A model generated the notes under the pieces. It was not told the DNA's origin, made no database searches, and worked only from the letters and a program-made list of their open reading frames with translations. A stretch of DNA of 32,619 bases from CAJBVG01 sp943371235 (GTDB lineage Bacteria > Bacteroidota > Bacteroidia > Sphingobacteriales > Sphingobacteriaceae), in NCBI GenBank assembly GCA_943371235.1, contig CALRTZ010000033.1:1-32619 (forward strand). Direction: 5' to 3'. The translations under genes were made by a program, and so were the position numbers. Position 1 is the first letter of the stretch; every line of letters begins with the position of its first letter. Shown piece after piece: positions 8,805 to 16,028 of the stretch.

Positions 8805-8849
8805 ATGCCGCTCCTATGGTGCTATTAACATGTCGCTCCTACGGAGCTA
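8805..8849. repeat. Two imperfect 20-bp direct repeats
   Basis: ATGCCGCTCCTATGGTGCTA (8805-8824) and ATGTCGCTCCTACGGAGCTA (8830-8849) match at 17 of 20 positions. The second copy contains the near-palindrome GCTCCTACGGAGC and can form a small hairpin. Such 'CGCTCCTACGGAGC' units look like a dispersed intergenic repeat of Bacteroidota. Only these copies are seen in the window. Confidence 0.55.
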
Positions 8850-8962
8850 GGAGAAGTGCTACAAAGGAAAGCATTGCATTTAGCACCTCCCTCGCCTCCA
8901 TTTGCACATCTGCACATTTACATATTTGCACATTTACATCATTTATCAGAATTTCCACGCAC

Positions 8963-8996
8963 AAAAAAGGGGCAAACAGAATCTCCGCTTGCCCCT
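8963..8996 (-). terminator. Rho-independent terminator after the T9SS protein gene
   Basis: Read on the minus strand, AGGGGCAA (8996-8989) pairs with TTGCCCCT (8975-8968) across a 13-base loop, followed at once by a run of six T. It lies about 20 bases past the stop codon of the gene ending at 9018. Confidence 0.88.
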
Positions 8997-9017
8997 AAAC
9001 AAATACTAAATCTTAAA

Positions 9018-10850
9018 TTATTCTTTCACTATTTTATTAAACGAATCAAGCCCGTTGATGCTTGTTTTTACCGTGTAAATACCAGTTGGTAATTCGCTTA
9101 TGTTAATGTTCACTAAGTTTGAATTTGCTGCAGTTGTAAACACTACTTGGCCCATGGTATTGTAGATCACAATGTTTTGAATTTGCTTCTCTGCTTTTAG
9201 GTTTAATACACCTGTGCTTGGGTTCGGGTACATTCCCACTACTTCTGCTTTGTTAGCGCCAATACCTACTAATGATTTTTTGCTGAACATCACATTATCA
9301 ATGTAAGCAGTAGATCCTCCTGCCGGTACACTCGAAAATATTAATTGTGCTATGTTTGATTTGGTTGTTAAACCAGTCATTGCTGTAAGTGGCACTGATA
9401 CACGATTCCAGCCGCTTAAAGCCGGTGTAATAATAGTTTCGTGCTCAACGTCGTTTCCGCCACCAAATGCTCCGTCGGCTCCGAAATCAACTAGTTTGAA
9501 TCTGAACGTTGTAGAATTTGGTGTCCATAAATCAAATTGGAAAGAATCCATTGCAGAAACGTTCAATTGACTAGCAACCATCTCTACTCCTACAAAATCT
9601 AATCCTGTATATTTTTTTACATCGTTACCTGCTACTTGTACCTCTGCTAATGTTGCTGCCGACCATGAAGTTCTCCAAGTATCAACCGAAACATTCGTAT
9701 ATGCATTACTAAACATTGATAAAACATCTGCCGCTAATTTAGTTGGCGTTGGTGCTGCAGTTGTTGGCTCTACTGCTGCTACAGTGCCTTTGCTAAACAT
9801 GATATTGTCTAAATAAACAACTGATGTACCAGCCGGTGAACTCGCAAAAATAATTTGTGCAATGTTTGATTTAGTAGTTAAGCCCGTCATGCCTGCAAGT
9901 GGAACTGCAATATGGTTCCATCCGTTTAAGGTTGGTACTACTGTACTTTCGTGCTCTACATCATCACCTCCACCGAAGGCTCCGTTTGCTCCAAAGTCTA
10001 CTATCTTAAATCTAAACGAGGTTGAGTTTGGTGTCCATACATCGAACTCAAATAAATCCATGCTCGTAACGTTTATTTGATTAGTTACAGATTCTACACC
10101 CACAAAATCTAAAGCTGTGTATTTCTTTACATCATTGCCCGCCACTTGAACATCTATAAGAGTTGCCGACGACCATGAAGTTCTCCAAGTGTCAATGTTA
10201 ACATTGCTGTAAACATTACTGAACAATGAAATAACATCTGCTGGTACTTTGGTTGGTGATGCTGCTGCAACTGTTGGCTCTGCTAATGCTACACCTCCAG
10301 AGAAGGTAATGTTATCGAAATAACAAACATTATCACCGCTTCTGCCCGCTAAATTAAAGTCCATAAAAACGATAATTTGTGCGATGCCTGCTGACGATGG
10401 CTCTCCAATTTTTGAACTAAAATCAAACGTTAATTCTTCCCATTGGTTTACCAAAGTATTAGATACTTTAATTTCTCCTGAGGATGCTAAAGATCCAGTT
10501 GCAAACTTAATTCCTACATCGCTAATAACTGGTTTGTACACCATCATTTTTACGATTGCATTTGAAGAGGTTAAGGTAAAGGTGCCAATGCTTGAGCCAT
10601 TTTGCGACTCGCATCCTGCCCATGGATTACCTGCTTGCAATGCTGTGAATTTTGCTACGGTTGTAGAAGTATTTATTCCTGTAGCACTTGGATTGTTTAC
10701 AAATTCTAATGCTGGATTAGTACCGTTCTCAAAAGTTGTCCAGGACCAATTTGCTCCTTGGCCTCCCGTTTCGAAATTAATGGGGTTGTTTTGTGAAAAT
10801 CCCATACTCGATAGAAGTATGGAGATGCCTAGTGTAAAAATTTTTTTCAT
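9018..10850 (-). CDS. Secreted T9SS protein with repeated glycan-binding-like modules
   Basis: A 610-residue secreted protein with a signal peptide (1-20, ending 'GFSQ'). One beta-sandwich-like module (about 24-188) includes 'WEELTFDFS' and ends 'CYFDNITFSGG', a pattern common in carbohydrate-binding-like domains. Two near-identical modules follow with an exact 170-residue period (191-360 and 361-530), each ending 'Y(L/I)DN(I/V)MFSK'. The C-terminus (about 536-610) is a type IX sorting domain ('GMYPNPSTGVLNL', 'GIYTVK'). No catalytic domain is present, so I infer a surface glycan-binding or scaffold protein. Residues 309-469 of the lipoprotein at 23395 resemble the same module, tying it to the glucan locus. 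It is transcribed divergently from the Nudix-type regulator. Confidence 0.85.
   Translation of the reverse strand: MKKIFTLGISILLSSMGFSQNNPINFETGGQGANWSWTTFENGTNPALEFVNNPSATGINTSTTVAKFTALQAGNPWAGCESQNGSSIGTFTLTSSNAIVKMMVYKPVISDVGIKFATGSLASSGEIKVSNTLVNQWEELTFDFSSKIGEPSSAGIAQIIVFMDFNLAGRSGDNVCYFDNITFSGGVALAEPTVAAASPTKVPADVISLFSNVYSNVNIDTWRTSWSSATLIDVQVAGNDVKKYTALDFVGVESVTNQINVTSMDLFEFDVWTPNSTSFRFKIVDFGANGAFGGGDDVEHESTVVPTLNGWNHIAVPLAGMTGLTTKSNIAQIIFASSPAGTSVVYLDNIMFSKGTVAAVEPTTAAPTPTKLAADVLSMFSNAYTNVSVDTWRTSWSAATLAEVQVAGNDVKKYTGLDFVGVEMVASQLNVSAMDSFQFDLWTPNSTTFRFKLVDFGADGAFGGGNDVEHETIITPALSGWNRVSVPLTAMTGLTTKSNIAQLIFSSVPAGGSTAYIDNVMFSKKSLVGIGANKAEVVGMYPNPSTGVLNLKAEKQIQNIVIYNTMGQVVFTTAANSNLVNINISELPTGIYTVKTSINGLDSFNKIVKE
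9261..10280 (-). repeat. 510-bp in-gene tandem duplication
   Basis: Residues 191-360 and 361-530 of the T9SS protein align without gaps at a period of 170 residues (9771-10280 and 9261-9770). Shared stretches include 'DTWRTSWS.ATL', 'VQVAGNDVKKYT.LDFVGVE' and 'TGLTTKSNIAQ.IF'. Substitutions are many at the DNA level, so the duplication is not very recent. Confidence 0.9.
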
Positions 10851-10903
10851 ATTGACTTGTTTGGATTGTTAATGATTTATAAATGCAATATACCTAAAAT
10901 TAG

Positions 10904-10924
10904 TTAAAGTATAAAATACCATAA
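10904..10924. promoter_or_regulatory. Predicted operator in the regulator's divergent promoter
   Basis: Half-sites TTAAAGTA (10904-10911) and TACCATAA (10917-10924) are separated by 5 bases, the same layout as the perfect palindrome at 28071-28091. The right half-site is identical and the left matches at 6 of 8 bases; the 10-mer TACCATAAGT is shared exactly. It lies 42-62 bases before the regulator start and 54-74 before the T9SS protein start, where it could control both. A second palindrome (TAAAATAC / GTATTTTA, 10912-10932) overlaps it and is an alternative reading. Confidence 0.6.
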
Positions 10925-10965
10925 GTATTTTAATAATTTTTGGACTCTAAGTTGTATTTTGCGGT

Positions 10966-11691
10966 ATGAAAATACGGAGTACCTATTTCTTATCCGACCA
11001 TAGCATACCATTAAGCGAGTATTTTGTATTTGGCTTATCCATAGATTGTGTGGTTTTTGGGTACCATGAGGGCGAAATTAAAGTACTCTTGGTGCAAAGA
11101 GAGGTAGAACCTTTTAATGGGCATTGGGCCTTAATTGGTGATTTGGTTGAGCCAGAAAAAAATTTAGAAGAAGCGGCTAATAACGTGCTCGAAAAGCTTA
11201 CGGGCTTAAAAAACATCTACATGAAGCAGTTTTTTACCTTCGGAAGTGTGGATAGGCACCCTTTGGGACGTGTGGTAACCGTGGCGTATTTCTCCTTAGT
11301 AAACAGTATGAACTACCACCCTATTGCTTCTTCTTGGGCAAAATCTGCAGAATGGATTAGCATCAATAATTTACCAGAGTTAGCTTTTGATCATTCTGCT
11401 ATTTTAAGCAAAGGCATAGAAACCTTAAAAGACGAAGTATTACACAGACCAATTGGTTTCGAATTATTGCCAAAGAAATTTACCCTTTTAGAAATTCAAC
11501 ATTTATACGAAGCTTTGCTCGGAACTAAATTTGATAAATCTAATTTCAGGAAAAAAATACAGGAGATGAATATCCTAAGACCTTTAAACGAAGTGAAATT
11601 AAACGTCTCTCATCGCCCTGCAAAATTATTTGAGTTTGATGAGAAACGATATAGAGCTTTGGAGAAAGAAGGGTTTTCGTTTGAGCTTTAG
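10966..11691 (+). CDS. Nudix-domain transcriptional regulator (NrtR/AraR-like)
   Basis: A 241-residue cytoplasmic regulator. Residues about 20-150 form a Nudix fold. The Nudix box region (58-81, 'GDLVEPEKNLEEAANNVLEK') has lost the catalytic Arg-Glu pair (Asn-Asn here) and one box Glu (Lys here), so it is probably a ligand sensor and not a hydrolase. Residues about 160-235 form the winged helix typical of NrtR/AraR-type regulators ('FTLLEIQHLYEALLGTKFDKSNFRKK'). It is the only plus-strand gene of the locus, divergent from the T9SS protein gene and convergent with the glycosidase array. Operator-like sites upstream of both suggest control of the locus by a glucan breakdown product, perhaps a phosphorylated sugar (inference). 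Confidence 0.88.
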   Translation: MKIRSTYFLSDHSIPLSEYFVFGLSIDCVVFGYHEGEIKVLLVQREVEPFNGHWALIGDLVEPEKNLEEAANNVLEKLTGLKNIYMKQFFTFGSVDRHPLGRVVTVAYFSLVNSMNYHPIASSWAKSAEWISINNLPELAFDHSAILSKGIETLKDEVLHRPIGFELLPKKFTLLEIQHLYEALLGTKFDKSNFRKKIQEMNILRPLNEVKLNVSHRPAKLFEFDEKRYRALEKEGFSFEL

Positions 11692-11694
11692 ATG

Positions 11695-11738
11695 TACTAT
11701 GTACAATGTACAATGTACAATGTACATTGTACATAGTA
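11695..11738. terminator. Long hairpin between convergent genes
   Basis: An 18-bp perfect inverted repeat (11695-11712 with 11721-11738) is built from repeated TGTACAA/TTGTACA units, with an 8-base loop. It starts 4 bases after the regulator stop codon and about 50 bases past the convergent GH17 stop at 11791. It probably blocks read-through from both sides, although no strong T-run follows. Confidence 0.6.
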
Positions 11739-11790
11739 TTAAGTATCGAGTATAAAGTATTTAGAAATTAGAATTTAGAAACTGTATTTT

Positions 11791-12729
11791 TTATATCAAT
11801 TCTTTATTTTTTTCAAAAACTAATTTTGGTGTTCGATCCCTTTTAAATAAACCCCAGTGTTTCTCTGGTTCCATAGGGTCGGTTGAACCTTTCCACTGTT
11901 CATCAAATGCTTCGAAGAAAAAGGTTAACACTTTATTTTTGGTCGTCCATTCCATCAAATCTTCGTAATATATTTTCTGATTTTCTTCGTTCACGTGTTC
12001 CGAATGAATTCCAACTCCGTGGGAGTTGGTTGCCCAGCCTGCTTCCGTAATTACTATTGGAGTATTTGGAAACTGCTTTGCAACGGTTTCATAATTGGCA
12101 ATGGTGTACTCTACGGCTTCGTGTATGTGTTTGTATTCCCAAACCGGATACGTATGTATCGAAATAAAATCGATTACCTCCACCAATGGTTTTAGGTAAT
12201 TTAACCAGGGCACATAATTTTCGCAAAAAGTAATGGGCTGATTAATGTGTTGCTTTACTTTTATCGCAAAACTTATTACTCTATCCACCGGAACAAAATG
12301 ATCGGTCCAATCTACACAGGCTTCGTTACCCAAAGAAACTGTAAAAATAATATCAGGATATTTATTCGACCAATCTATGAGTCGCTGAATTTTTTGATCG
12401 TTACTTTTTTTATTTTCTTCTAATTGCTCTTCCTCGTGCATACCTCCACCCCATGGGCAACCTTGGTTATTCATTTCGGCTACAATGTAGGCACCGAGCA
12501 TGAGTTTCAACTCTAGTTTTTCTTGTTGAATAACTTTAATCACTGTTAAGGCATGCTCATCACAATCATACAAGCGTAGGTATTTCCAATGTGTTTGTAG
12601 CAGAAGTAAATCTTCTTTTACTTCTTCGTAAGAAGGCGTAATACCGCCGGGTTGTTGACCATCTCTAAAACCAGAATAACAAATGGCTTTCGCAAATTCA
12701 ACATTAAATTGCTTAAAAAAATTACTCAT
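11791..12729 (-). CDS. Cytoplasmic GH17 family beta-glucan-active enzyme
   Basis: A 312-residue GH17-type TIM barrel without a signal peptide. It begins in the family's way ('AKAICYSGFRDGQQPG'). The predicted acid/base is Glu136 ('VSLGNEACVDW') and the nucleophile Glu229 ('IVITEAGWAT'). The C-terminal 'FFFEAFDEQWKG' and 'HWGLF' are family features. GH17 enzymes cleave or transfer beta-1,3-glucan chains; hydrolase versus transglucosylase cannot be decided here. It is the last gene of the array. Its ATG shares one base with the upstream gene's TAA, so translation is coupled. It is more similar to the lipoprotein GH17 at 17540 ('WATSYY/WTDHF' region, 'EAFDEQWK') than to its immediate neighbour. 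Confidence 0.88.
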   Translation of the reverse strand: MSNFFKQFNVEFAKAICYSGFRDGQQPGGITPSYEEVKEDLLLLQTHWKYLRLYDCDEHALTVIKVIQQEKLELKLMLGAYIVAEMNNQGCPWGGGMHEEEQLEENKKSNDQKIQRLIDWSNKYPDIIFTVSLGNEACVDWTDHFVPVDRVISFAIKVKQHINQPITFCENYVPWLNYLKPLVEVIDFISIHTYPVWEYKHIHEAVEYTIANYETVAKQFPNTPIVITEAGWATNSHGVGIHSEHVNEENQKIYYEDLMEWTTKNKVLTFFFEAFDEQWKGSTDPMEPEKHWGLFKRDRTPKLVFEKNKELI

Positions 12730-13658
12730 TAATATTTTAGTTTTTCATGTTTATCCCATAATCCCCAATACGCACCTACATCTCCTTCTGGCCCTACTTT
12801 CCAAGACTCGTCAAAGGATGCAAAGTAAAAACTTTCGATGCCGTTTGCATTGCACCAATTCTGGCAATCGATAAAATAGCGCATCGCATTTTCTTGGGTT
12901 GCTACAGATGCTTTAAAAGCACCGCCTTGGCTAGGCCAACCGGTTTCTGTAATAAGTACACGCTTGCCTTGGCCTGCATGTTTTGCAGATTCGAACATGC
13001 TGCGCATGTGTTCAAAAGAATATTCGATTGGGCAACCTTCCCAGTACGGGTAACAGTTGGTTAAAATTACATCGCATATTTCGGTAATGCGCGGACGATG
13101 AGAAAACTCGTAATAAGCATCTACATATCCAACCGGAATATGTGGGATGGCTTCTTTTACTCGTTGTATGTACCCAAGCAATTGATCTTCCGTTAGGTCT
13201 TTCCTATACATTACTTCGTTCCCTACGGCAGCCACGTCTACCAATCCTTCGTGTGCCATGGCTATTAAACTTTCGATCTCTCGTTCATTCAACTCTAAAT
13301 CGTCGCCAAGCCAAGCTCCTACAAGGGTTTTCATGCCGTGTTTCTTCGCCATTCTAGGCACGTGTTCGTTGCCTTCAATACAAGAAAAAGAACGTACCCA
13401 TTTTGCATAGGGTTGTAAAATTTTAATGCGACGTTCTACTTGCGCTTCGGTAATTATAGAACCTGGTTTTTGCCCGTCTTCGTATATACTGAAGCAGATA
13501 CCATGCATACCTTTTTGAAGGGTTTTATGCCACAAACTTTTTAAATCCTCGGCTGTGAGTTGAGTATAATCAATGTGAACATACTCGTACTCGTGTTGCA
13601 GGTGTTCAAAGTTTTCTTTGTCTTCTGCCGTAAAATAATGTCCTACTCTATATGACAT
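12729..13658 (-). CDS. Cytoplasmic GH17 family enzyme, paralogue of the transporter-fused domain
   Basis: A 309-residue GH17-type protein without a signal peptide. Motifs: 'GICFSIYEDGQKPG' (53-66), 'RSFSCIEGNE', acid/base Glu148 ('AAVGNEVMYR'), 'VGYVDAYYEF', nucleophile Glu238 ('VLITETGWPS') and 'FASFDESWKVGPEGDVGAYW'. It matches the C-terminal domain of the next gene upstream along its full length, so the two are paralogues. This clade resembles proteobacterial GH17 glucan beta-transglucosylases and exo-acting beta-1,3-glucan enzymes. Its cytoplasmic location beside an importer and a phosphorylase suggests processing of imported beta-1,3-glucooligosaccharides. It overlaps the following gene by one base. 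Confidence 0.88.
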   Translation of the reverse strand: MSYRVGHYFTAEDKENFEHLQHEYEYVHIDYTQLTAEDLKSLWHKTLQKGMHGICFSIYEDGQKPGSIITEAQVERRIKILQPYAKWVRSFSCIEGNEHVPRMAKKHGMKTLVGAWLGDDLELNEREIESLIAMAHEGLVDVAAVGNEVMYRKDLTEDQLLGYIQRVKEAIPHIPVGYVDAYYEFSHRPRITEICDVILTNCYPYWEGCPIEYSFEHMRSMFESAKHAGQGKRVLITETGWPSQGGAFKASVATQENAMRYFIDCQNWCNANGIESFYFASFDESWKVGPEGDVGAYWGLWDKHEKLKY

Positions 13659-13673
13659 ATGTATAAATTTATA

Positions 13674-16016
13674 TTAAAACTTGAAATTTTCATTTTTATC
13701 CCATAAGCCCCAAGAGCTTCCTAATTTTCCTTCTTGTATCACTTTCCAAGATTCGTCGAATGAACTGAAATGGTACAAATCTATGTTATTGTTTCTCGAC
13801 CACTCTTGCGATACGATGAAATATTTCATCGCATTTATTCTTGAAGGTACTGCTTTATCAATTGTTTCTCCAAAACTTGGCCAACCTGTTTCAGTAATTA
13901 TTATTTTTTTACCCTTACAAACTGTTTGGGTTATTTCATACATGTTAGATAGGTATGATAATGCGTAATCGATAGAAGCGCCTTCCCAGAACGGATAAAA
14001 ATTACACAACACAAGGTCGCAAGCATCAATAAGATTAGGCCTTCCGATAAACTGATAATACGCATCTACATAGCCCACTTCCACATTACTTGGTACTGCA
14101 TTTTTTACTCTGTTGATGTAGCCAATTAATTCTTCTTCCGAAATTTCTCCTCTGTGTAATACTTCATTACCCACCGCGGCAATGTCAACCAAACCAGCGT
14201 TCGAAAGTGCAATCAATGTATTTATTTCTTGTTCATTTCGTACTTTATCTTTACTAATCCAAGCACCAACAATGGTTTTAATTCCTTTCTGATGTGCAAT
14301 TTCTGGAATCAATTCATTTCCTTCTGTACAAGAAAACGTTCGTATGCTTTTGGTATGAGGTGCTATAATATCCAGCCTTCTTCTAATTTGTTCTGCCGAT
14401 AAAATATCTCCTAGTTTTTGTCCTTCTATGTAAGGGCTAAAACATAATCCATTTAAGCCTAAGTTAAATTGAGCAGCAAACAATGTTTCTATTTCTGCTT
14501 CTGTTTTTTGACTAAAATCGGCTCCTGTAATGTGATTTAAATTTGTGTTATGCAGTAATGAATTTAATTTACCCGATAGGTATCCAGAAGATTGATTCAT
14601 TAAAGATGCTTTTCGTTTTTCAAGAAGACTTCTTACTTCTAAGGCTTTTACTTCATCAATATCATAATCTTTCATTGCCCATAATGCAGTTAATGTACCT
14701 AATATGGGTATACCTACAAAGAAAATTCTAAGCCAAAACATGGTTTCATCTGTTTGTGTGGGTGCATTGGATTGAAAGCTTACCAAAGAAAGAATTAAGC
14801 CGCTTATTAAGCCGGCCACAGCCGTTCCAAATTTTACCATCCACCAATAAATAGCACCTAAGCTTCCTTCTCTTCTTTTACCAGTATTTAACTCATCAAT
14901 ATCAATCACATCAGATGTCATAGACATCATTAAGGTAAACAAGCTACCTATACCAAAAGAAAAGAATGGGAGAGCAAAAAGAAAAAGGTAAGGTTTGCCG
15001 GGTACAAAAAGTAAAAAGAGTAAAATGTAACCTATAATAGAAATCCCTTGGGAGAGCAAAAACGCCTTCTTTTTTCCCATTACTTTAGACATTCTAGCTA
15101 CAATAGGAATGACTAAAACCGTAGTTATAATGGCACCAATGCTCCCGAATAATGTAGGCCATAATCCAAAGCCATCTTCATTTCCTTTAAATAAATAATA
15201 TTTAATAATAAAGTAAGAAAATCCTGCTGTTGTTTGAAATGCATTAAATATTAAAAAAGTAGCAATACAGATTTTTCTGAAAGATTCAATTTCTACAGAT
15301 GCTTTAAGTCCTTCTTTTATTTCTCCAAAACTATTTAGGATTCCTTTTAAATTGATTGGGCTGTAGTTTTCGTTTAAGGTGGATTTACTTGGAATAAAGA
15401 ATGCCGGAATAGCCGCCAAAATAGAACAGCCAATGGCCACATATACTGACAAGGTTCGAACTGCAACATCACTTGACACAAACAATGATTTATCGGCCAT
15501 AATTACCCAAAACCAAGGTGCAATAACCCAAGCTAATTGACCAATTAGTTGAGAAGTCGCCATGATATTTGTTCGTTCATGAAAATCATCACTCATTTCA
15601 TAACCCATGGCTACGTAAGGAATACTAAATATGGTAAGCCCCGTATAAAAAATCATGGAGATCCCTAAAAAGAAAAAGAAATTATAGGTAACACCATTTT
15701 CTGCGTACAGTTGCCACATTAGTGCGAATGAAATACCTAAAATGATGGATCCCATTAATACATATTGTCTTCTTCTTCCCCATTTCGATTTGGTGTTATC
15801 ACTTACATAACCCATAATTAGGTCAAATAAAGCATCGTAAAACTTTGGAATAAAATAGGTTAATCCTAATAAAAACCCACTAAAACCAAGATTTTCTACT
15901 AGTACAACTGTAAAAATGCCTAGTGCAGCCGGAAACATTTGGTTGGCAAGCATTCCTAATCCGAAGGCTATTTTTTGTCCGGTTGGAACTTTCTTTGATA
16001 ATGGTAGGGTCGACAT
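13674..16016 (-). CDS. GPH-type sugar:cation symporter fused to a GH17 domain
   Basis: A 780-residue fusion. Residues 1-450 form a 12-helix transporter of the glycoside-pentoside-hexuronide group of the MFS superfamily, with its signature 'YDALFDLIMGYVSDNTKS' then 'WGRRRQY' (60-85). Residues about 450-515 are a hydrophilic linker. Residues about 520-780 are a full GH17 domain: 'GLCFSPYIEGQK', 'RTFSCTEGNE', acid/base Glu618 ('AAVGNEVLHR'), nucleophile Glu709 ('IIITETGWPS') and 'FSSFDESWKV'. Both termini of a 12-helix carrier face the cytoplasm, so the enzyme would act on sugars as they enter. No stop or frameshift separates the halves. The genes on either side are 15 and 12 bases away. Confidence 0.92.
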   Translation of the reverse strand: MSTLPLSKKVPTGQKIAFGLGMLANQMFPAALGIFTVVLVENLGFSGFLLGLTYFIPKFYDALFDLIMGYVSDNTKSKWGRRRQYVLMGSIILGISFALMWQLYAENGVTYNFFFFLGISMIFYTGLTIFSIPYVAMGYEMSDDFHERTNIMATSQLIGQLAWVIAPWFWVIMADKSLFVSSDVAVRTLSVYVAIGCSILAAIPAFFIPSKSTLNENYSPINLKGILNSFGEIKEGLKASVEIESFRKICIATFLIFNAFQTTAGFSYFIIKYYLFKGNEDGFGLWPTLFGSIGAIITTVLVIPIVARMSKVMGKKKAFLLSQGISIIGYILLFLLFVPGKPYLFLFALPFFSFGIGSLFTLMMSMTSDVIDIDELNTGKRREGSLGAIYWWMVKFGTAVAGLISGLILSLVSFQSNAPTQTDETMFWLRIFFVGIPILGTLTALWAMKDYDIDEVKALEVRSLLEKRKASLMNQSSGYLSGKLNSLLHNTNLNHITGADFSQKTEAEIETLFAAQFNLGLNGLCFSPYIEGQKLGDILSAEQIRRRLDIIAPHTKSIRTFSCTEGNELIPEIAHQKGIKTIVGAWISKDKVRNEQEINTLIALSNAGLVDIAAVGNEVLHRGEISEEELIGYINRVKNAVPSNVEVGYVDAYYQFIGRPNLIDACDLVLCNFYPFWEGASIDYALSYLSNMYEITQTVCKGKKIIITETGWPSFGETIDKAVPSRINAMKYFIVSQEWSRNNNIDLYHFSSFDESWKVIQEGKLGSSWGLWDKNENFKF

Positions 16017-16028
16017 ATCAATAATTTT

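Larger units (their letters stand above)
8505..9017. other. 513-base intergenic region without a gene
   Basis: No convincing coding frame is seen. The region holds an inverted pair ATATTCG (8624-8630) / CGAATAT (8670-8676) with a GC-rich loop containing 'GGCGTTCGGGC'. It also holds a tandem pair of 20-mers at 8805-8849, a run of TTTGCACAT-like units at about 8900-8940, and a strong intrinsic terminator at 8963-8996. The left end also contains the upstream region of the cyclase gene. Confidence 0.6.

Noticed and set aside
8900..8940. TTTGCACAT-like units as a regulator-binding array
   Set aside because: They sit downstream of one gene's terminator and far from any start; more likely a simple intergenic repeat.
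10384..10872. Plus-strand open frame of 162 codons opposite the T9SS protein gene
   Set aside because: It lies wholly antisense to a well-supported gene, with no domain or signal; a shadow of the repeat-rich coding strand.
10912..10932. Palindrome TAAAATAC / GTATTTTA as the main operator
   Set aside because: It is a true inverted repeat but has no counterpart at the other control region, whereas the overlapping 10904-10924 layout matches the site at 28071-28091.
11546..11734. Minus-strand open frame of 62 codons beginning in the TGTACAA hairpin
   Set aside because: It is antisense to the regulator's 3' end and starts in repeat sequence; the amino-acid composition is that of the repeat, not of a protein.
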